From positions 496,001-560,000 of the forward strand of contig NZ_ANAH02000064.1 of NCBI RefSeq assembly GCF_000335475.2: a DNA stretch of 64,000 bases. The letters are read 5' to 3'. Positions 44,447 through 54,681 of the stretch are shown here, piece after piece. The notes under the pieces were generated by a model. That model was not told the origin of the DNA and ran no database searches. It was given only the letters and a program-made list of their open reading frames with translations. The stretch comes from Cystobacter fuscus DSM 2262. GTDB lineage: Bacteria > Myxococcota > Myxococcia > Myxococcales > Myxococcaceae. Position 1 is the stretch's first letter; every line of letters starts with the position of its first letter. Made by a program: the position numbers and the translations under genes.

Positions 44447-44696
44447 CCAGGTCTTCCTCCCCATCGACGGCGGCATGCTGTCGAGCCGGAAGAGCATGAA
44501 TGCGAGTCAGACATTGAAGCAAGGCGAGCGCTGGAAAAACAGGCTCACGGCCCTTGTTGCTTCCGGAGCTACACTCGCCAGCCCTTGGCGTCATGCGGCT
44601 CTCCCGAGAGGCGCTCCAACCATTCGCCCCATGCGTATCGCGCCGGAGAGCAGAAAGAGGACCCCTCCTCTGGCACCGTCCTGCGAAGCTGGGACC

Positions 44697-45566
44697 ATGG
44701 AACGCTTCGTCGAGGTCGCCGAGGGAGTCTCGCTCTGGGTCGAATCACGAGGTCCAGAGGATGCACCCGCCGTTCTGCTCATCATGGGCTCCACCGTCTC
44801 GGGACGGGTGTGGCCCGATGAGCTCGTCGAGCGCCTGGCCCGGAAGCACCGGGTCATCCGCTATGACCACCGGGACACGGGCGCGTCCACCTGGGCCTTC
44901 GACAGGGTTGCCTACTCCGCGGCCCGGATGGCCGAGGACGCGCTGGTCATCCTCGATGCGCTCGGCATCGCACGCGCGCACGTCGTGGGGCTGTCGCTGG
45001 GAGGCTTCCTGGTGCAGTGGCTCCTGGTCGCGCATCCCGAGCGGCTGCTCAGCGCGACGGTCATCGGGGCGCCCGCCCTCGAAGGCGCTCCCGCCCGCGC
45101 CAACGCGACGGCGCGAGCCCCCATCGATCCGGACCTGTACGCGTTCTGGAGCCATATGTTCGAGCCGCGCGACCGCGAGGCGCAGATCGAATGGCGGGTC
45201 GAGAACTGGCGCAGACTCAACGGGAGGAAGATTCCCTTCGACGCCGAGGAGTTCCGCGCACTCGAGCGGCGCCTCATCGCCCACGCTGGCCGTCATGACA
45301 CCTCGGATGCTCACGCGCGGGCCGACTCCTCCGGACTGGCTCGGGGGGCGGAGCTCGTTCACGTCACCGTGCCCACGCTCGTCATCACCACCCCGGAGGA
45401 TCCCACCAATCCCGAGTCCAACTCGCGGTTCCTCGCGGAGACCCTGCCGCGCTCGACCCTCGTGACCATCGACGGGATGGGGCACACGATTTCACGCGCG
45501 GTCGTCCCCCCGCTCGCGGCGGCGCTCCTGAACCACCTCGAGACCGTGGAGGGCCTGGCCGGTTGA
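44697..45566 (+). CDS. Alpha/beta hydrolase
   Basis: 289 aa, cytosolic. The oxyanion region is LLIMGSTVSGRVWPDELVER, followed by RYDHRDTGAS; the nucleophile serine is in VVGLSLGGFLVQW, the acid is likely the Asp in VITTPEDPTNPES, and the base His in IDGMGHTISR. This arrangement is like Myxo/actinobacterial aclacinomycin-methylesterase-type hydrolases. The ATG begins MERFVEVAEG; the open frame further upstream is not protein-like. It is divergent from the M4 protease. Confidence 0.9.
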   Translation: MERFVEVAEGVSLWVESRGPEDAPAVLLIMGSTVSGRVWPDELVERLARKHRVIRYDHRDTGASTWAFDRVAYSAARMAEDALVILDALGIARAHVVGLSLGGFLVQWLLVAHPERLLSATVIGAPALEGAPARANATARAPIDPDLYAFWSHMFEPRDREAQIEWRVENWRRLNGRKIPFDAEEFRALERRLIAHAGRHDTSDAHARADSSGLARGAELVHVTVPTLVITTPEDPTNPESNSRFLAETLPRSTLVTIDGMGHTISRAVVPPLAAALLNHLETVEGLAG

Positions 45567-45588
45567 CGCGGGAGGAGCCCTGGGTGGG

Positions 45589-46179
45589 CTAGGCCGCTGC
45601 GTTTGTCGGCTTCTGCTCTCGTGCCGCTCGCCGGAACAGCAGGGCGGATGCGAGCCACAGCGTGGCGAAGAAGCCCGTCGGCAGCAGCAGGTCGTTCGGC
45701 CGGATCGGCTCACCGGCGCCAGCGCCGCCAATCAGTGCGATGAGGGCCACCACCACCTGGGCGAGTGCCATGGCGCACAAATCGCGCGCCATGCCAGCCG
45801 GATGGAAGCGCGCGATGATGGCTCCGATGATGCCAACGGCGAGCACTCCGCCAAACATCAGGTTGGCGTCATTGTCCTCGCTCCCGATGATCCCGACGGC
45901 GGCGTTTGCCCAGACGAGAAGAAACGCGCCCGCGAGCGCAACGCCGACGGCGGCGCGGTAGGCGGCGCTGCCGCTCTTCCTCGCCAGCAACTCATAGGTG
46001 CCGCCGACACCGAGCAGGAGCGCGCCGAAGAACGCGAAGTCGGCCCCGTCCCACTTCACCTCATCGGTGAACTGCATGGCGACCAGTGGCAGCAGCATCA
46101 GCACCCCGGCGCCTGCCCAAGCGAAGATCCGCGGTCGCCGCGTGCGCTGCCCGTGACCCTGTTCATAGACGTCTGCCAT
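45589..46179 (-). CDS. Five- or six-helix membrane protein, unknown
   Basis: 196 aa starting seven bases after GGAGG. Hydrophobic helices: IFAWAGAGVLMLLPLVAMQF, FAFFGALLLGVGGTYELLA, AAVGVALAGAFLLVWANAA, FGGVLAVGIIGAIIA, ALAQVVVALIALIGGAGAG and LPTGFFATLWLASALLF. Similar proteins are annotated only as hypothetical. Polar loops are short and no active site is seen. Confidence 0.8.
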   Translation of the reverse strand: MADVYEQGHGQRTRRPRIFAWAGAGVLMLLPLVAMQFTDEVKWDGADFAFFGALLLGVGGTYELLARKSGSAAYRAAVGVALAGAFLLVWANAAVGIIGSEDNDANLMFGGVLAVGIIGAIIARFHPAGMARDLCAMALAQVVVALIALIGGAGAGEPIRPNDLLLPTGFFATLWLASALLFRRAAREQKPTNAAA

Positions 46180-46319
46180 GTCCGTGCCTCCGTGAAGGTT
46201 GGCAAAAGCTAATGCGCCCCATGCCGCGGATGAAGCGATGCTTCGGAGGAATATTCGTGCAGAACCCGTGCAGGCCGTGGGCGCCTCGGTGGAGGCGCCG
46301 CCCTCGCCATGTCGAGCTT

Positions 46320-47351
<1,032 letters not shown>

Positions 47352-47492
47352 GGAGGAGACCTGCTTGTTGGGGCCCGCGTTCGTGCGGAGCGGCCCCCAC
47401 GCTACCCAAGCGAACGGGGAGGACTCCAGGGCACGGGGTAACCCACCGCGGTCGTGGGGAATACCCGTGCCGTCATGGCAGACTCGCGCACC

Positions 47493-49304
47493 ATGCGACT
47501 TTCCCACGCGCTGACCCTGTCACTCACGGCCCTCGCGACGCTCGCGGCCCATGCCGCGGCGCCCGCCGCCCCCTCGCTGCCGCCGGGCTACTGGCCCGAG
47601 GAGAAGGTGGCGGAGATTCTCGCCAAGACGGAGGAGGTGCGGCTCGCGCCCGACCTCTCGCGCCTCACGGCCGACGAGCAGGCGGCGGTGAAGGAGCTGC
47701 TCGAGGCGGGACAGATCCTCCAGGGACTCTATGAGACCTCGCGCCATCACCAGGCGCTCGCCTCGCACGCGAAGCTCCAGGCGCTGGACAGGAAGCTGGG
47801 CAGCCCCAAGCGCACGCAGGAGCTGCTCACTCTGTACCGGCTCTACCAGGGTCCCATCGCGAGCACGCTGACCAATGCGCGCGAGCCCTTCCTGCCCGTG
47901 GACCCGCAGGTGCCGGCGCGCAACGTCTACCCGCCGGACGCCACACGCGCGGAGGTGGACGCCTACCTCGCCGCGCACCCCGAGCAGCGCGAGTCCCTCC
48001 TGGGCGAGCTGACGGTGGTGCGCCGCGCCACCACGGACAACCTGCGCCAGGATCTCAAGGTGCTCCAGGCGCACCCCGTGCTGGACACGCTGCACCCCGG
48101 GCTGCGCGAGTCGCTCCAGGTGCGAGCGAAGCAGCCGGATGCCAAGGCGCTGTATGCGGTGCCGTACGCGGTGGCCTACGGGCCGGAGATGGTGAAGGTG
48201 TACGGCCTGCTGATGCGCGCGGCGGAGCATGTACGGGCGAGCGACGAGGAGCTGGCGCGCTACCTGCGCAACCGCGCGCGCGACATGCTCAGCAACGACT
48301 ACGAGAGTGGCGACGCCGCGTGGGTGACGGGCCGCTTCAAGAAGCTCAACGTGCATTTCGGTGCGTATGAGACGTATGACGACGCGCTCTACGGCGTGAA
48401 GGCCTTCTACGGCGTGTCCGTGCTGCTGCTGAACGAAGACGCCACGCGCGAGCTGCGCAAGCGGCTGAGCGGCCTGCAGGGCGTGGAGGACGCGCTGCCC
48501 TACACCGCGAAGAAGCAGGTTCGCGAGGACATCCCCGTGGGCGTGTACGAGGTGGTGGCGGACTTCGGCCAGGCGCGCGGCACCAACACGGCGACGATTC
48601 TTCCCAATGATCCGCTCTACTCGCGCCGCTACGGCCGCACCATCCTCCTGCGCGAGAACATCATGAGGAACCCGGAACTCTTCGCCGCGGACGAGCGCAT
48701 CTGGCGCACCGCCACGGTGGACGCGCACGCGAAGGATCTCACCTCCGAGGGCAACTTCCAGCGCACGCTCTGGCACGAGGTGGGCCACTACCTGGGGCCG
48801 GACCGCGACGCGAAGGGCCGCACGCTGGACGTGGCGCTGGAGGACTACGCGGACGCCATGGAGGAGATGAAGTCGGACCTGGTGAGCCTCTTCGCGCTGC
48901 ACGCCTTCAACAAGAGCGGCTCGTTGGACGCCGCCAGCCTGCGTGCCGTGCAGGCCTCGGGCATCCGTCGCACCCTGCAGAACGTGCGCCCGCGCGAGGA
49001 CCAGCCCTACCAGCGCATGCAGCTTTTGCAGTTCAACTGGTTCCTGGACCACGGCCTGATTCGCGCGGATCCGAAGACGGCGCGCCTCACGATTCAATAC
49101 GACAGGTACGTGGACACCGTGGGCTCGCTGCTCGAGGAGGTACTCGCGCTCCAGCACGCGGGCGACAAGGCAGCCACCGCGAAGTTCTTCGAGCGCTGGA
49201 GCACGTGGACGCCCGAGCTGCACGACGTGCTCGCCGCCCGCATCCGCGAGGCGCAGGGCGCGCGCTTCCGCGTGGTGCGCTACGGAGCACTGGGCGAGAA
49301 GTGA
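47493..49304 (+). CDS. Exported HEVGH zincin, M49-like
   Basis: 603 aa from the ATG that gives a signal peptide (RLSHALTLSLTALATLAAHA); an ATG six codons earlier is also possible. The zinc motif is FQRTLWHEVGHYLGPD (HEVGH 428-432) and the third ligand is likely in DAMEEMKSDLVSLFALHAFN. That spacing and EEMKSDL resemble the dipeptidyl-peptidase III-like family, but true M49 enzymes have HELLGH/HEXXXH, so this is a variant. The N-terminal half is helical. It should cut peptides in the periplasm or outside. A hairpin repeat lies 20 bases after its stop. Confidence 0.85.
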   Translation: MRLSHALTLSLTALATLAAHAAAPAAPSLPPGYWPEEKVAEILAKTEEVRLAPDLSRLTADEQAAVKELLEAGQILQGLYETSRHHQALASHAKLQALDRKLGSPKRTQELLTLYRLYQGPIASTLTNAREPFLPVDPQVPARNVYPPDATRAEVDAYLAAHPEQRESLLGELTVVRRATTDNLRQDLKVLQAHPVLDTLHPGLRESLQVRAKQPDAKALYAVPYAVAYGPEMVKVYGLLMRAAEHVRASDEELARYLRNRARDMLSNDYESGDAAWVTGRFKKLNVHFGAYETYDDALYGVKAFYGVSVLLLNEDATRELRKRLSGLQGVEDALPYTAKKQVREDIPVGVYEVVADFGQARGTNTATILPNDPLYSRRYGRTILLRENIMRNPELFAADERIWRTATVDAHAKDLTSEGNFQRTLWHEVGHYLGPDRDAKGRTLDVALEDYADAMEEMKSDLVSLFALHAFNKSGSLDAASLRAVQASGIRRTLQNVRPREDQPYQRMQLLQFNWFLDHGLIRADPKTARLTIQYDRYVDTVGSLLEEVLALQHAGDKAATAKFFERWSTWTPELHDVLAARIREAQGARFRVVRYGALGEK

Positions 49305-49324
49305 CGGGGGAAGCATCGGCGGAG

Positions 49325-49394
49325 GCCGCATCGGGTCCTCCCTGGGCACGACGCAAGGGGCCCGGGCCAGCCCCCTGAAGAGGGAAGCCCGGGG
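49325..49394. repeat. Intergenic hairpin repeat, copy B
   Basis: About 70 bases matching copy A at 34584-34657, in the same orientation on the plus strand. Here the hairpin arms are GGGCCCGGGC and GCCCGGGGCCC with an inner CCCT-GAAG-AGGG. It follows the HEVGH peptidase stop and could end its transcript. Confidence 0.65.
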
Positions 49395-49517
49395 CCCTTG
49401 ACGTGGGCCCGGGCGGGGAGCTTGGTGGTAGCGCTGCCCCCGGTCATGGGGTAAGCGTGCGGGCACCCTACCCGGTAGGCGGTTGAATCCAGTCACCCGG
49501 ACCCGTAAACCCACCTC

Positions 49518-50453
49518 GTGAGCGACGCCCCCCATCCCTCGCAAGCGTTGAGCGAAGTCCTCGAGGATCTGCGCCGTCACCTCCTCTGGCAGCAGGAGGA
49601 GGGTGGCCGGTTCCTCCAGGTGGACGCACGTGTGGCAGCGGAAGCACGCGCCGCGGGTCTCCCCCGGCCAGCGGCCCTGGCGCGCCCCCCGGTGGCCAGC
49701 AAGCCCGCCCCCGCGCCCCAGGCGCCTCCCCCGGCGGCCCCTCCGCCGCCCCCTCGCGCAGCGGCCCCCCAGGCCGAGCGCCCTCCGGCTCCGCGGCTCC
49801 TCACCCCCGCGCCGCCCGCGCTCATCGAGGTGCCGGCCCAGACGCGTCCGTACGCGGGCGCGCTGCCGGGCGTGGTGGACGGCGAGCGGCCCCTCCTGGA
49901 CGACATCCGGCGCGAGCTGGGGGACTGCCGCCGGTGCAAGCTGTGCACGGGCCGCAAGAACATCGTCTTCGGCTCGGGCAACCCCCGCGCGGAGCTGGTG
50001 TTCGTGGGCGAGGGTCCCGGGGAGACCGAGGATCAGCAGGGCGTGCCGTTCGTGGGCGCCGCGGGCCAGCTGCTCACGAAGATGATCGAGGCGATGGGCT
50101 ACCGCCGCGACGACATCTACATCTGCAACGTGGTGAAGTGCCGGCCGCCGAACAACCGCAATCCCGAGTCGGACGAGGTGGCGGCGTGCGAGCCGTTCCT
50201 GCGCGCGCAGCTCAAGTCCATCCAGCCCAAGGCCATCGTGGCGCTGGGCAAGTTCGCGGCGCAGACGCTGCTGCGTGACACCACGCCCATCACCCGGCTG
50301 CGCGGCACCTGGCGCCAATACGAGGGCATCCAGCTGATGCCCACCTTCCACCCGGCCTACCTGCTGCGCCAACCGGCGGAGAAGCGCAAGGCGTGGGAGG
50401 ATCTCCAACAAGTCATGAAGTTCTTCGGCAAGCCATCCGGGCAGCGCGGCTGA
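49518..50453 (+). CDS. Uracil-DNA glycosylase, family 4 (Fe-S)
   Basis: 311 aa. The catalytic half (about 125-305) has the family-4 motif FVGEGPGETEDQQGVPFVG and the four cluster cysteines in CRRCKLC, VVKCRPP and AACEPF, with PTFHPAYLLR at the end. It removes uracil from deaminated DNA, useful in a GC-rich genome. Unusual is the N-terminal extension (1-110): a helical stretch followed by a Pro/Ala-rich linker (residues about 48-100), not present in thermophile enzymes, perhaps for partner contact. GTG start without strong ribosome site. Confidence 0.93.
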   Translation: MSDAPHPSQALSEVLEDLRRHLLWQQEEGGRFLQVDARVAAEARAAGLPRPAALARPPVASKPAPAPQAPPPAAPPPPPRAAAPQAERPPAPRLLTPAPPALIEVPAQTRPYAGALPGVVDGERPLLDDIRRELGDCRRCKLCTGRKNIVFGSGNPRAELVFVGEGPGETEDQQGVPFVGAAGQLLTKMIEAMGYRRDDIYICNVVKCRPPNNRNPESDEVAACEPFLRAQLKSIQPKAIVALGKFAAQTLLRDTTPITRLRGTWRQYEGIQLMPTFHPAYLLRQPAEKRKAWEDLQQVMKFFGKPSGQRG

Positions 50454-50487
50454 ACCCAGGATGGGCTTGTTCCGGGAGGGGACGCAC

Positions 50488-51495
50488 ATGAAGGGAGTAC
50501 TCGAGACGCAGGAGATGCACTCACCGGCGCTGGAGGGCAACCCGCTGGGAGATCCGGCGCGGCGGGCACTGACGGTGTACCTGCCACCCGGTTATGCCGC
50601 GGGCACCCGCCGCTACCCGGTGGTGTACTTCCTCAACGCCTATAGTGGCAGCGGCAGGACGTGGACGAACTTCTCGCCCTTCTCGCTGAGCGTGCCCGAG
50701 CGGCTGGACGCGCTCGTCGCGGCGGGCGCCATTCCGCCCGTCATCGGCGTGTTCCCGGACGGGTGGACGTCGATGGGTGGCAGCCAGTGGGTGAACAGCG
50801 ACGCCATCGGCCGCTACCGTGACTTCCTGGCCAAGGACGTGCTGGGCTTCGTGGATCGCACGTACCGCACGCTGCCCAAGGCGCTGTCGCGCGCGGTGGT
50901 GGGCCACAGCTCGGGCGGCTACGGCGCGCTGGTGATGGGCCGCTACCACCCGGATCTCTTCTCGCACCTGAGCGCCCAGTCGCCCGACGCCTACTTCGAG
51001 TACTGCTACCTGCCGGATCTGCCCAAGACGGCCTCGGCGCTGCTCAAGGCGGGCGGGGTGGAGGCCTGGTACACGAACTTCGTCCAGCGCTCCCGGGAGA
51101 CCAAGGCGCGCAGCGAGGACTTCACCATCATCAGCGCGCTGGCCATGGCCGCCGCCTACTCGCCCAAGAAGGGTGAGCCGCTCAACCTGGAGCTGCCCTT
51201 CGACACGCAGACGGGCCGGCTGCGGCCGGAGGTGTGGAACCGCTGGCTCGTGCACGATCCCGTGCGCTTCGTGCCCAAGTTCGTGGACGCGTTCCGCAAG
51301 ATGAAGACCGTCTTCATCGACTGCGGCACGCGCGACGAGTTCAACCTGCGCTGGGGCGTGCGGATGATCGCCGAGGACTTCAAGAACGGCGGCGTCGAGG
51401 TGACCCACGAGGAGTTCGAGGACGGCCACATGGGCGTCAACTACCGCTTCGAGCGCTCGCTGGCGGTGATCGGCCAGCGGCTCGTGCTCGACTAG
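50488..51495 (+). CDS. Esterase-D/enterochelin-esterase-like hydrolase
   Basis: 335 aa, no signal peptide. Alpha/beta hydrolase of the putative-esterase family: LTVYLPPGYAAGTRRYPVVY, then VVGHSSGGYGALVMG with Ser141, the acid probably Asp in DCGTRDEFNLRWG, and His in FEDGHMGVNYRF. The start has GGGAGGGG upstream; an ATG nine codons earlier overlaps that site. Likely cuts acyl esters or formyl-glutathione-like compounds; substrate unknown. Confidence 0.88.
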   Translation: MKGVLETQEMHSPALEGNPLGDPARRALTVYLPPGYAAGTRRYPVVYFLNAYSGSGRTWTNFSPFSLSVPERLDALVAAGAIPPVIGVFPDGWTSMGGSQWVNSDAIGRYRDFLAKDVLGFVDRTYRTLPKALSRAVVGHSSGGYGALVMGRYHPDLFSHLSAQSPDAYFEYCYLPDLPKTASALLKAGGVEAWYTNFVQRSRETKARSEDFTIISALAMAAAYSPKKGEPLNLELPFDTQTGRLRPEVWNRWLVHDPVRFVPKFVDAFRKMKTVFIDCGTRDEFNLRWGVRMIAEDFKNGGVEVTHEEFEDGHMGVNYRFERSLAVIGQRLVLD

Positions 51496-51537
51496 CGGCG
51501 CGCTCAATCCAACTCAGCACAGGCAGGAGGCACATCG

Positions 51538-52026
51538 ATGTTTGGCTCGTTGTTGATGGCGGTGCTCATGGCCGGGGAGCCGGCGGAGCTCACGAAGCAC
51601 GAGGTGAAGACGCTCACGCTGCAACTGCCCTCCGACTGGACCCAGTCCGAGGCGGATGGCACCCAGCGCTTCGCCGACCCGTCGGGGGATGCGTACGTGC
51701 TGGTGGACGTGGGCGCCGTGCAGACCGCGGGCATGAAGCCGCAGGTGTGCCTGGAGAAGATCCTCACCGCCATGGGCGGCAGCGAGGGCTGGAAGCCGCT
51801 CAAGCTGGGCAAGGCCCCGGCGGCGCGGCGCGTGGACTCGGACACCACCCCGGATGGGGCGGAGTCGGTGCGCACGGTGACGTACGTGGGGTGCGACGGG
51901 AAGACGACCTGGTCGCTCGTCTTCCACATGGACAGGAAGGAGCGGGAGCAGTTCGATCCGCTCGTGGAGAAGATCGCGGGCAGCGTCGCGTACACCAAGG
52001 CCGCGCCCGCGAAGAAGGGCAAGTAG
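51538..52026 (+). CDS. Exported protein, unknown (162 aa)
   Basis: Start has AGGAGG. A short hydrophobic N-terminus (FGSLLMAVLMAGEPAE) may be a signal peptide. The body is a small alpha-beta fold: VKTLTLQLPSDWTQSEADGT, RFADPSGDAYVLVDVGAVQT, CLEKILTAMGG and KTTWSLVFHMDRKE, with a lysine-rich end (AKKGK). This is like the PsbP/DcrB-type single domains found in exported proteins, a weak resemblance. It stands between the esterase and an SDR gene on one strand, perhaps in one operon. Confidence 0.75.
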   Translation: MFGSLLMAVLMAGEPAELTKHEVKTLTLQLPSDWTQSEADGTQRFADPSGDAYVLVDVGAVQTAGMKPQVCLEKILTAMGGSEGWKPLKLGKAPAARRVDSDTTPDGAESVRTVTYVGCDGKTTWSLVFHMDRKEREQFDPLVEKIAGSVAYTKAAPAKKGK

Positions 52027-52051
52027 GCCTCACGCGGGAGCGGGGCAGCGC

Positions 52052-52828
52052 ATGGACACGCAGCTTCAGGGCAAGGGCGTCCTCGTCACCGGGGGCGCGG
52101 GTGGAATCGGCAGCGCGGTGGTGCGCGCCTTCGCCGAGGAGCAGGCGAAGGTGGCGGTGCACTACCACCAGAGCGCGGACAAGGCGGAGGCCCTGGCGCG
52201 GGAGCTCGGCGGCGTGGCGCTCCGGGCGGACCTCACCTCGGAAGCCGACGTGGACGCGCTGGTGCCCGCGGCGGTGAAGGCCCTGGGCCGGCTGGACGTG
52301 CTGGTGGCCAACGCGGGCGTGTGGCCCCCCGCGGACGAGCCCGTGTGGAAGATGCCGCTCGCGCGCTGGCGCCGCACCCTGGCGGAGAACCTGGACAGTG
52401 TCTTCCTGAGTTGCCGCGCCTTCCTGCGCCACGTGGAGACGACGGGCTCGGGCAACATCATCCTCATCGCCTCCACGGCGGGCCTCTTCGGCGAGGCGGG
52501 CCACTCGGACTACGCGGCCGCCAAGGGCGCGCTGGCCAGTGGTTTCCTCAAGAGCCTGAAGAACGAGCTGACGCGCATCGCTCCGCTCGGCCGGGTGAAC
52601 ACCGTGTGCCCCGGCTGGACGGGGGTGGAGCGCCACCAGGACAAGCTCACCGACCCGGTGTTCATCAACCGGGTGACGCGCACCATGCCCCTGCGCAAGC
52701 TGGGCCGTCCGGAGGACGTGGCCCGGGTGGTGGTGACGCTCGCGTCCGATCGCGTCTCTGGCCACGTCACCGGCGAGGTCATCACCGTGGCCGGCGGCAT
52801 GGAAGGCCGCGTCCTGCACGAGTCCTGA
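52052..52828 (+). CDS. SDR-family oxidoreductase (FabG-like)
   Basis: 258 aa. Cofactor loop VTGGAGGIGSAVVRAF, NAGVWPP, catalytic Ser in ILIASTAGLFG, and the Tyr-Lys pair in GHSDYAAAKGAL (YxxxK). RADLTSEADVDALVPAAV and the C-terminal VITVAGGMEGRVLHES fit the FabG/3-oxoacyl reductase group. A Gly-Gly in place of the usual Gly-Asn before the loop is minor. Substrate unknown. Confidence 0.92.
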   Translation: MDTQLQGKGVLVTGGAGGIGSAVVRAFAEEQAKVAVHYHQSADKAEALARELGGVALRADLTSEADVDALVPAAVKALGRLDVLVANAGVWPPADEPVWKMPLARWRRTLAENLDSVFLSCRAFLRHVETTGSGNIILIASTAGLFGEAGHSDYAAAKGALASGFLKSLKNELTRIAPLGRVNTVCPGWTGVERHQDKLTDPVFINRVTRTMPLRKLGRPEDVARVVVTLASDRVSGHVTGEVITVAGGMEGRVLHES

Positions 52829-52837
52829 CGCCCCGCC

Positions 52838-54103
52838 TCACGCCAGGGGGCCCGGAGTCGTCAGCACGGCCTGCTCGCGCTCGCGGGTGACGCGCATCGC
52901 CAGCCCCAGGGCGAACATCAACAGCAGCGCGGCGCACAGGAAGGGCGCTCCGGGCTGATGGATGGCGCGCTCGGGGGCGATGGCGTACGCGAACGTCTGC
53001 GTGAAGAGCCCGGGCCCCATGAGGCCCGCGATGCCCAGGAGGCTGGAGAGCGCGCCCTGGAACTGACCTTGCTCGGAGGGCGGGATGCGGCTGGTCATCA
53101 GCCCCTGCGACGCCGGCGAGAAGAACCCCCACAGGGCCATCACCGGAATGCCGAGCCCGCAGAAGAGCGTGGGGGAGGGGGCCAGCGCGTAGACGGAGAA
53201 GCCCACCGCGCCGAACACCAGCCCCATCATCAACGTGCGCCGCTCGCCCAGGCGTTTGACCACGGGCCGCACGAGGCCGCCCTGCACCACCAGCGAACAC
53301 AGGCCCGAGCCCGCCAGCGCGAGCCCCACGGCGCGCTCGTCCCAGCCGAAGCGGTAGCCCGCGTACAGCACGAACACGCTGGGCAGCGCGATGTGGGCCA
53401 GGTTGTTGAGGAAGTGCACGCTCACCAGCCCCAGCACCTCGGGGGTGGCGCGCAGCCGCAGCAGGGCGCCCACCGGGTTGGCCCCGCTCCAGCGGAAGGG
53501 CTTGCGCTTCTCGGGCGGCAGGGACTCGGGCAGGACGAACAGTCCGTACAGGGCATTGAGCAGGCTCAACCCGGCCGACACCCAGAAGGGCAGGCGCGGA
53601 TCGATTCCCCCCAGCAGCCCGCCCAGTCCGGGCCCCAACACGAAGCCCACCCCGAACGCCGCCCCGAGCATCCCGAAGCCCGCGGCGCGCTTGTCGCTCG
53701 GCGTCACGTCCGCGATGTAGGCGCTCGCCGTGCTGATGCTCGCCGCGGTGATGCCCGCGATGATGCGTCCCGCGAACAGCCAGCCCACCGTGGGCGCCCA
53801 GGCCATGAGGATGTAGTCCAGCCCCATGCCCACGTTGGACAGCAGGATGACCCGGCGGCGGCCGTAGCGGTCCGACAACGCCCCGAGCACCGGCGAGAAG
53901 ACGAACTGCATGAGCGCCCAGGCCGTGGAGAACACGCCGAAGAGCTGGGCCGCCCGGCTCGTGTCCCCGTCCATGAAGCCGACGAGGAGCTTGGGCAGCA
54001 CGGGGATGATCATCCCCATCGCCAGGATGTCGAGCAGCACGGTGATGAAGATGAAGGCCAACGCGGCACGGCGTGGGGCCCCGGATGCGAGGGGAGCGGT
54101 CAT
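52838..54103 (-). CDS. MFS exporter, TetA-like
   Basis: 421 aa with 12 membrane helices. Helix 1 is FIFITVLLDILAMGMIIPVL, followed by VLPKLL as in TetA; motif A is GALSDRYGRRRVILLSN and motif C-like GFVLGPGLGGLLGG appears in helix 5. The family exports drugs such as tetracyclines by proton exchange, yet in soil bacteria substrates vary. The ATG is the second possible start. Convergent to the SDR gene; divergent from the copper operon. Confidence 0.9.
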   Translation of the reverse strand: MTAPLASGAPRRAALAFIFITVLLDILAMGMIIPVLPKLLVGFMDGDTSRAAQLFGVFSTAWALMQFVFSPVLGALSDRYGRRRVILLSNVGMGLDYILMAWAPTVGWLFAGRIIAGITAASISTASAYIADVTPSDKRAAGFGMLGAAFGVGFVLGPGLGGLLGGIDPRLPFWVSAGLSLLNALYGLFVLPESLPPEKRKPFRWSGANPVGALLRLRATPEVLGLVSVHFLNNLAHIALPSVFVLYAGYRFGWDERAVGLALAGSGLCSLVVQGGLVRPVVKRLGERRTLMMGLVFGAVGFSVYALAPSPTLFCGLGIPVMALWGFFSPASQGLMTSRIPPSEQGQFQGALSSLLGIAGLMGPGLFTQTFAYAIAPERAIHQPGAPFLCAALLLMFALGLAMRVTREREQAVLTTPGPLA

Positions 54104-54194
54104 GGGCGCCCCCGTCCTATCACTTCTGATCGTTTCCATGCTCGGCGGGGCACCCATCTTGCGAAGCCTCGGCGGGGGCGATACAGCTAGGAGC

Positions 54195-54575
54195 GTGATT
54201 GCCCGGTTCGCCGCACTCCTCCTCGCCCTGCTCATCTCGGGGCAGGCCGCCCTCGCGGGCGGAAGTGAGCGGGTGTGCCGCTACACCGGCCGTCGCGTCG
54301 CCCCATGCGCGGCGTGTCCCGGCAAGAAGCAGGTACAGGACGCACGGCTGCTCGCCCAGGACTGCTGCGAGCTGCGCCAGGGTCATCCCGTGGACATGGC
54401 TGGCCGCCTGCCCTTCGTCGACGCGCAGGTCCAGGTCCACTGGGTGGAGCTGCCCGAAGGCATCGACTGGGCGGCTCCCTCGCCTCCCGAACAGCCGGGG
54501 CTCCGCTTGCGCTCCGGGCACGACCCGCCTCCGCGCGAGCGGTTGTTCCTCTCCCTGCGTCAGTTGTTGATTTGA
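54195..54575 (+). CDS. Exported Cys-rich protein of copper operon
   Basis: 126 aa if started at the GTG beginning VIARFAALLLALLISGQAAL, a signal peptide. AGGAG sits unusually close (one base), so an upstream start at 54138 remains possible. The mature part has six cysteines in RVCRYTGRRVAPCAACPGKK and AQDCCELRQGHPV, suitable for metal or disulfides. I have seen similar small proteins at the head of myxobacterial copper operons. It is first in a run with a metal-binding lipoprotein, a TolC-type channel and a multicopper oxidase. Confidence 0.65.
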   Translation: MIARFAALLLALLISGQAALAGGSERVCRYTGRRVAPCAACPGKKQVQDARLLAQDCCELRQGHPVDMAGRLPFVDAQVQVHWVELPEGIDWAAPSPPEQPGLRLRSGHDPPPRERLFLSLRQLLI

Positions 54576-54681
54576 GCCGGTCTCCGACTCCGTCTCCGTG
54601 AGGGCCTCGCGCCACTCCGGACACGCGAGGCGTGCTTCCAGAAACCGTTGCTCAACCCATCTCTTTCGCGGAACACATTCC

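Noticed and set aside
44671-44686. Possible sigma-54 site (TGGCACCGTCCTGCG) before the alpha/beta hydrolase
   Set aside because: The GG to GC spacing is one base short of the -24/-12 rule.
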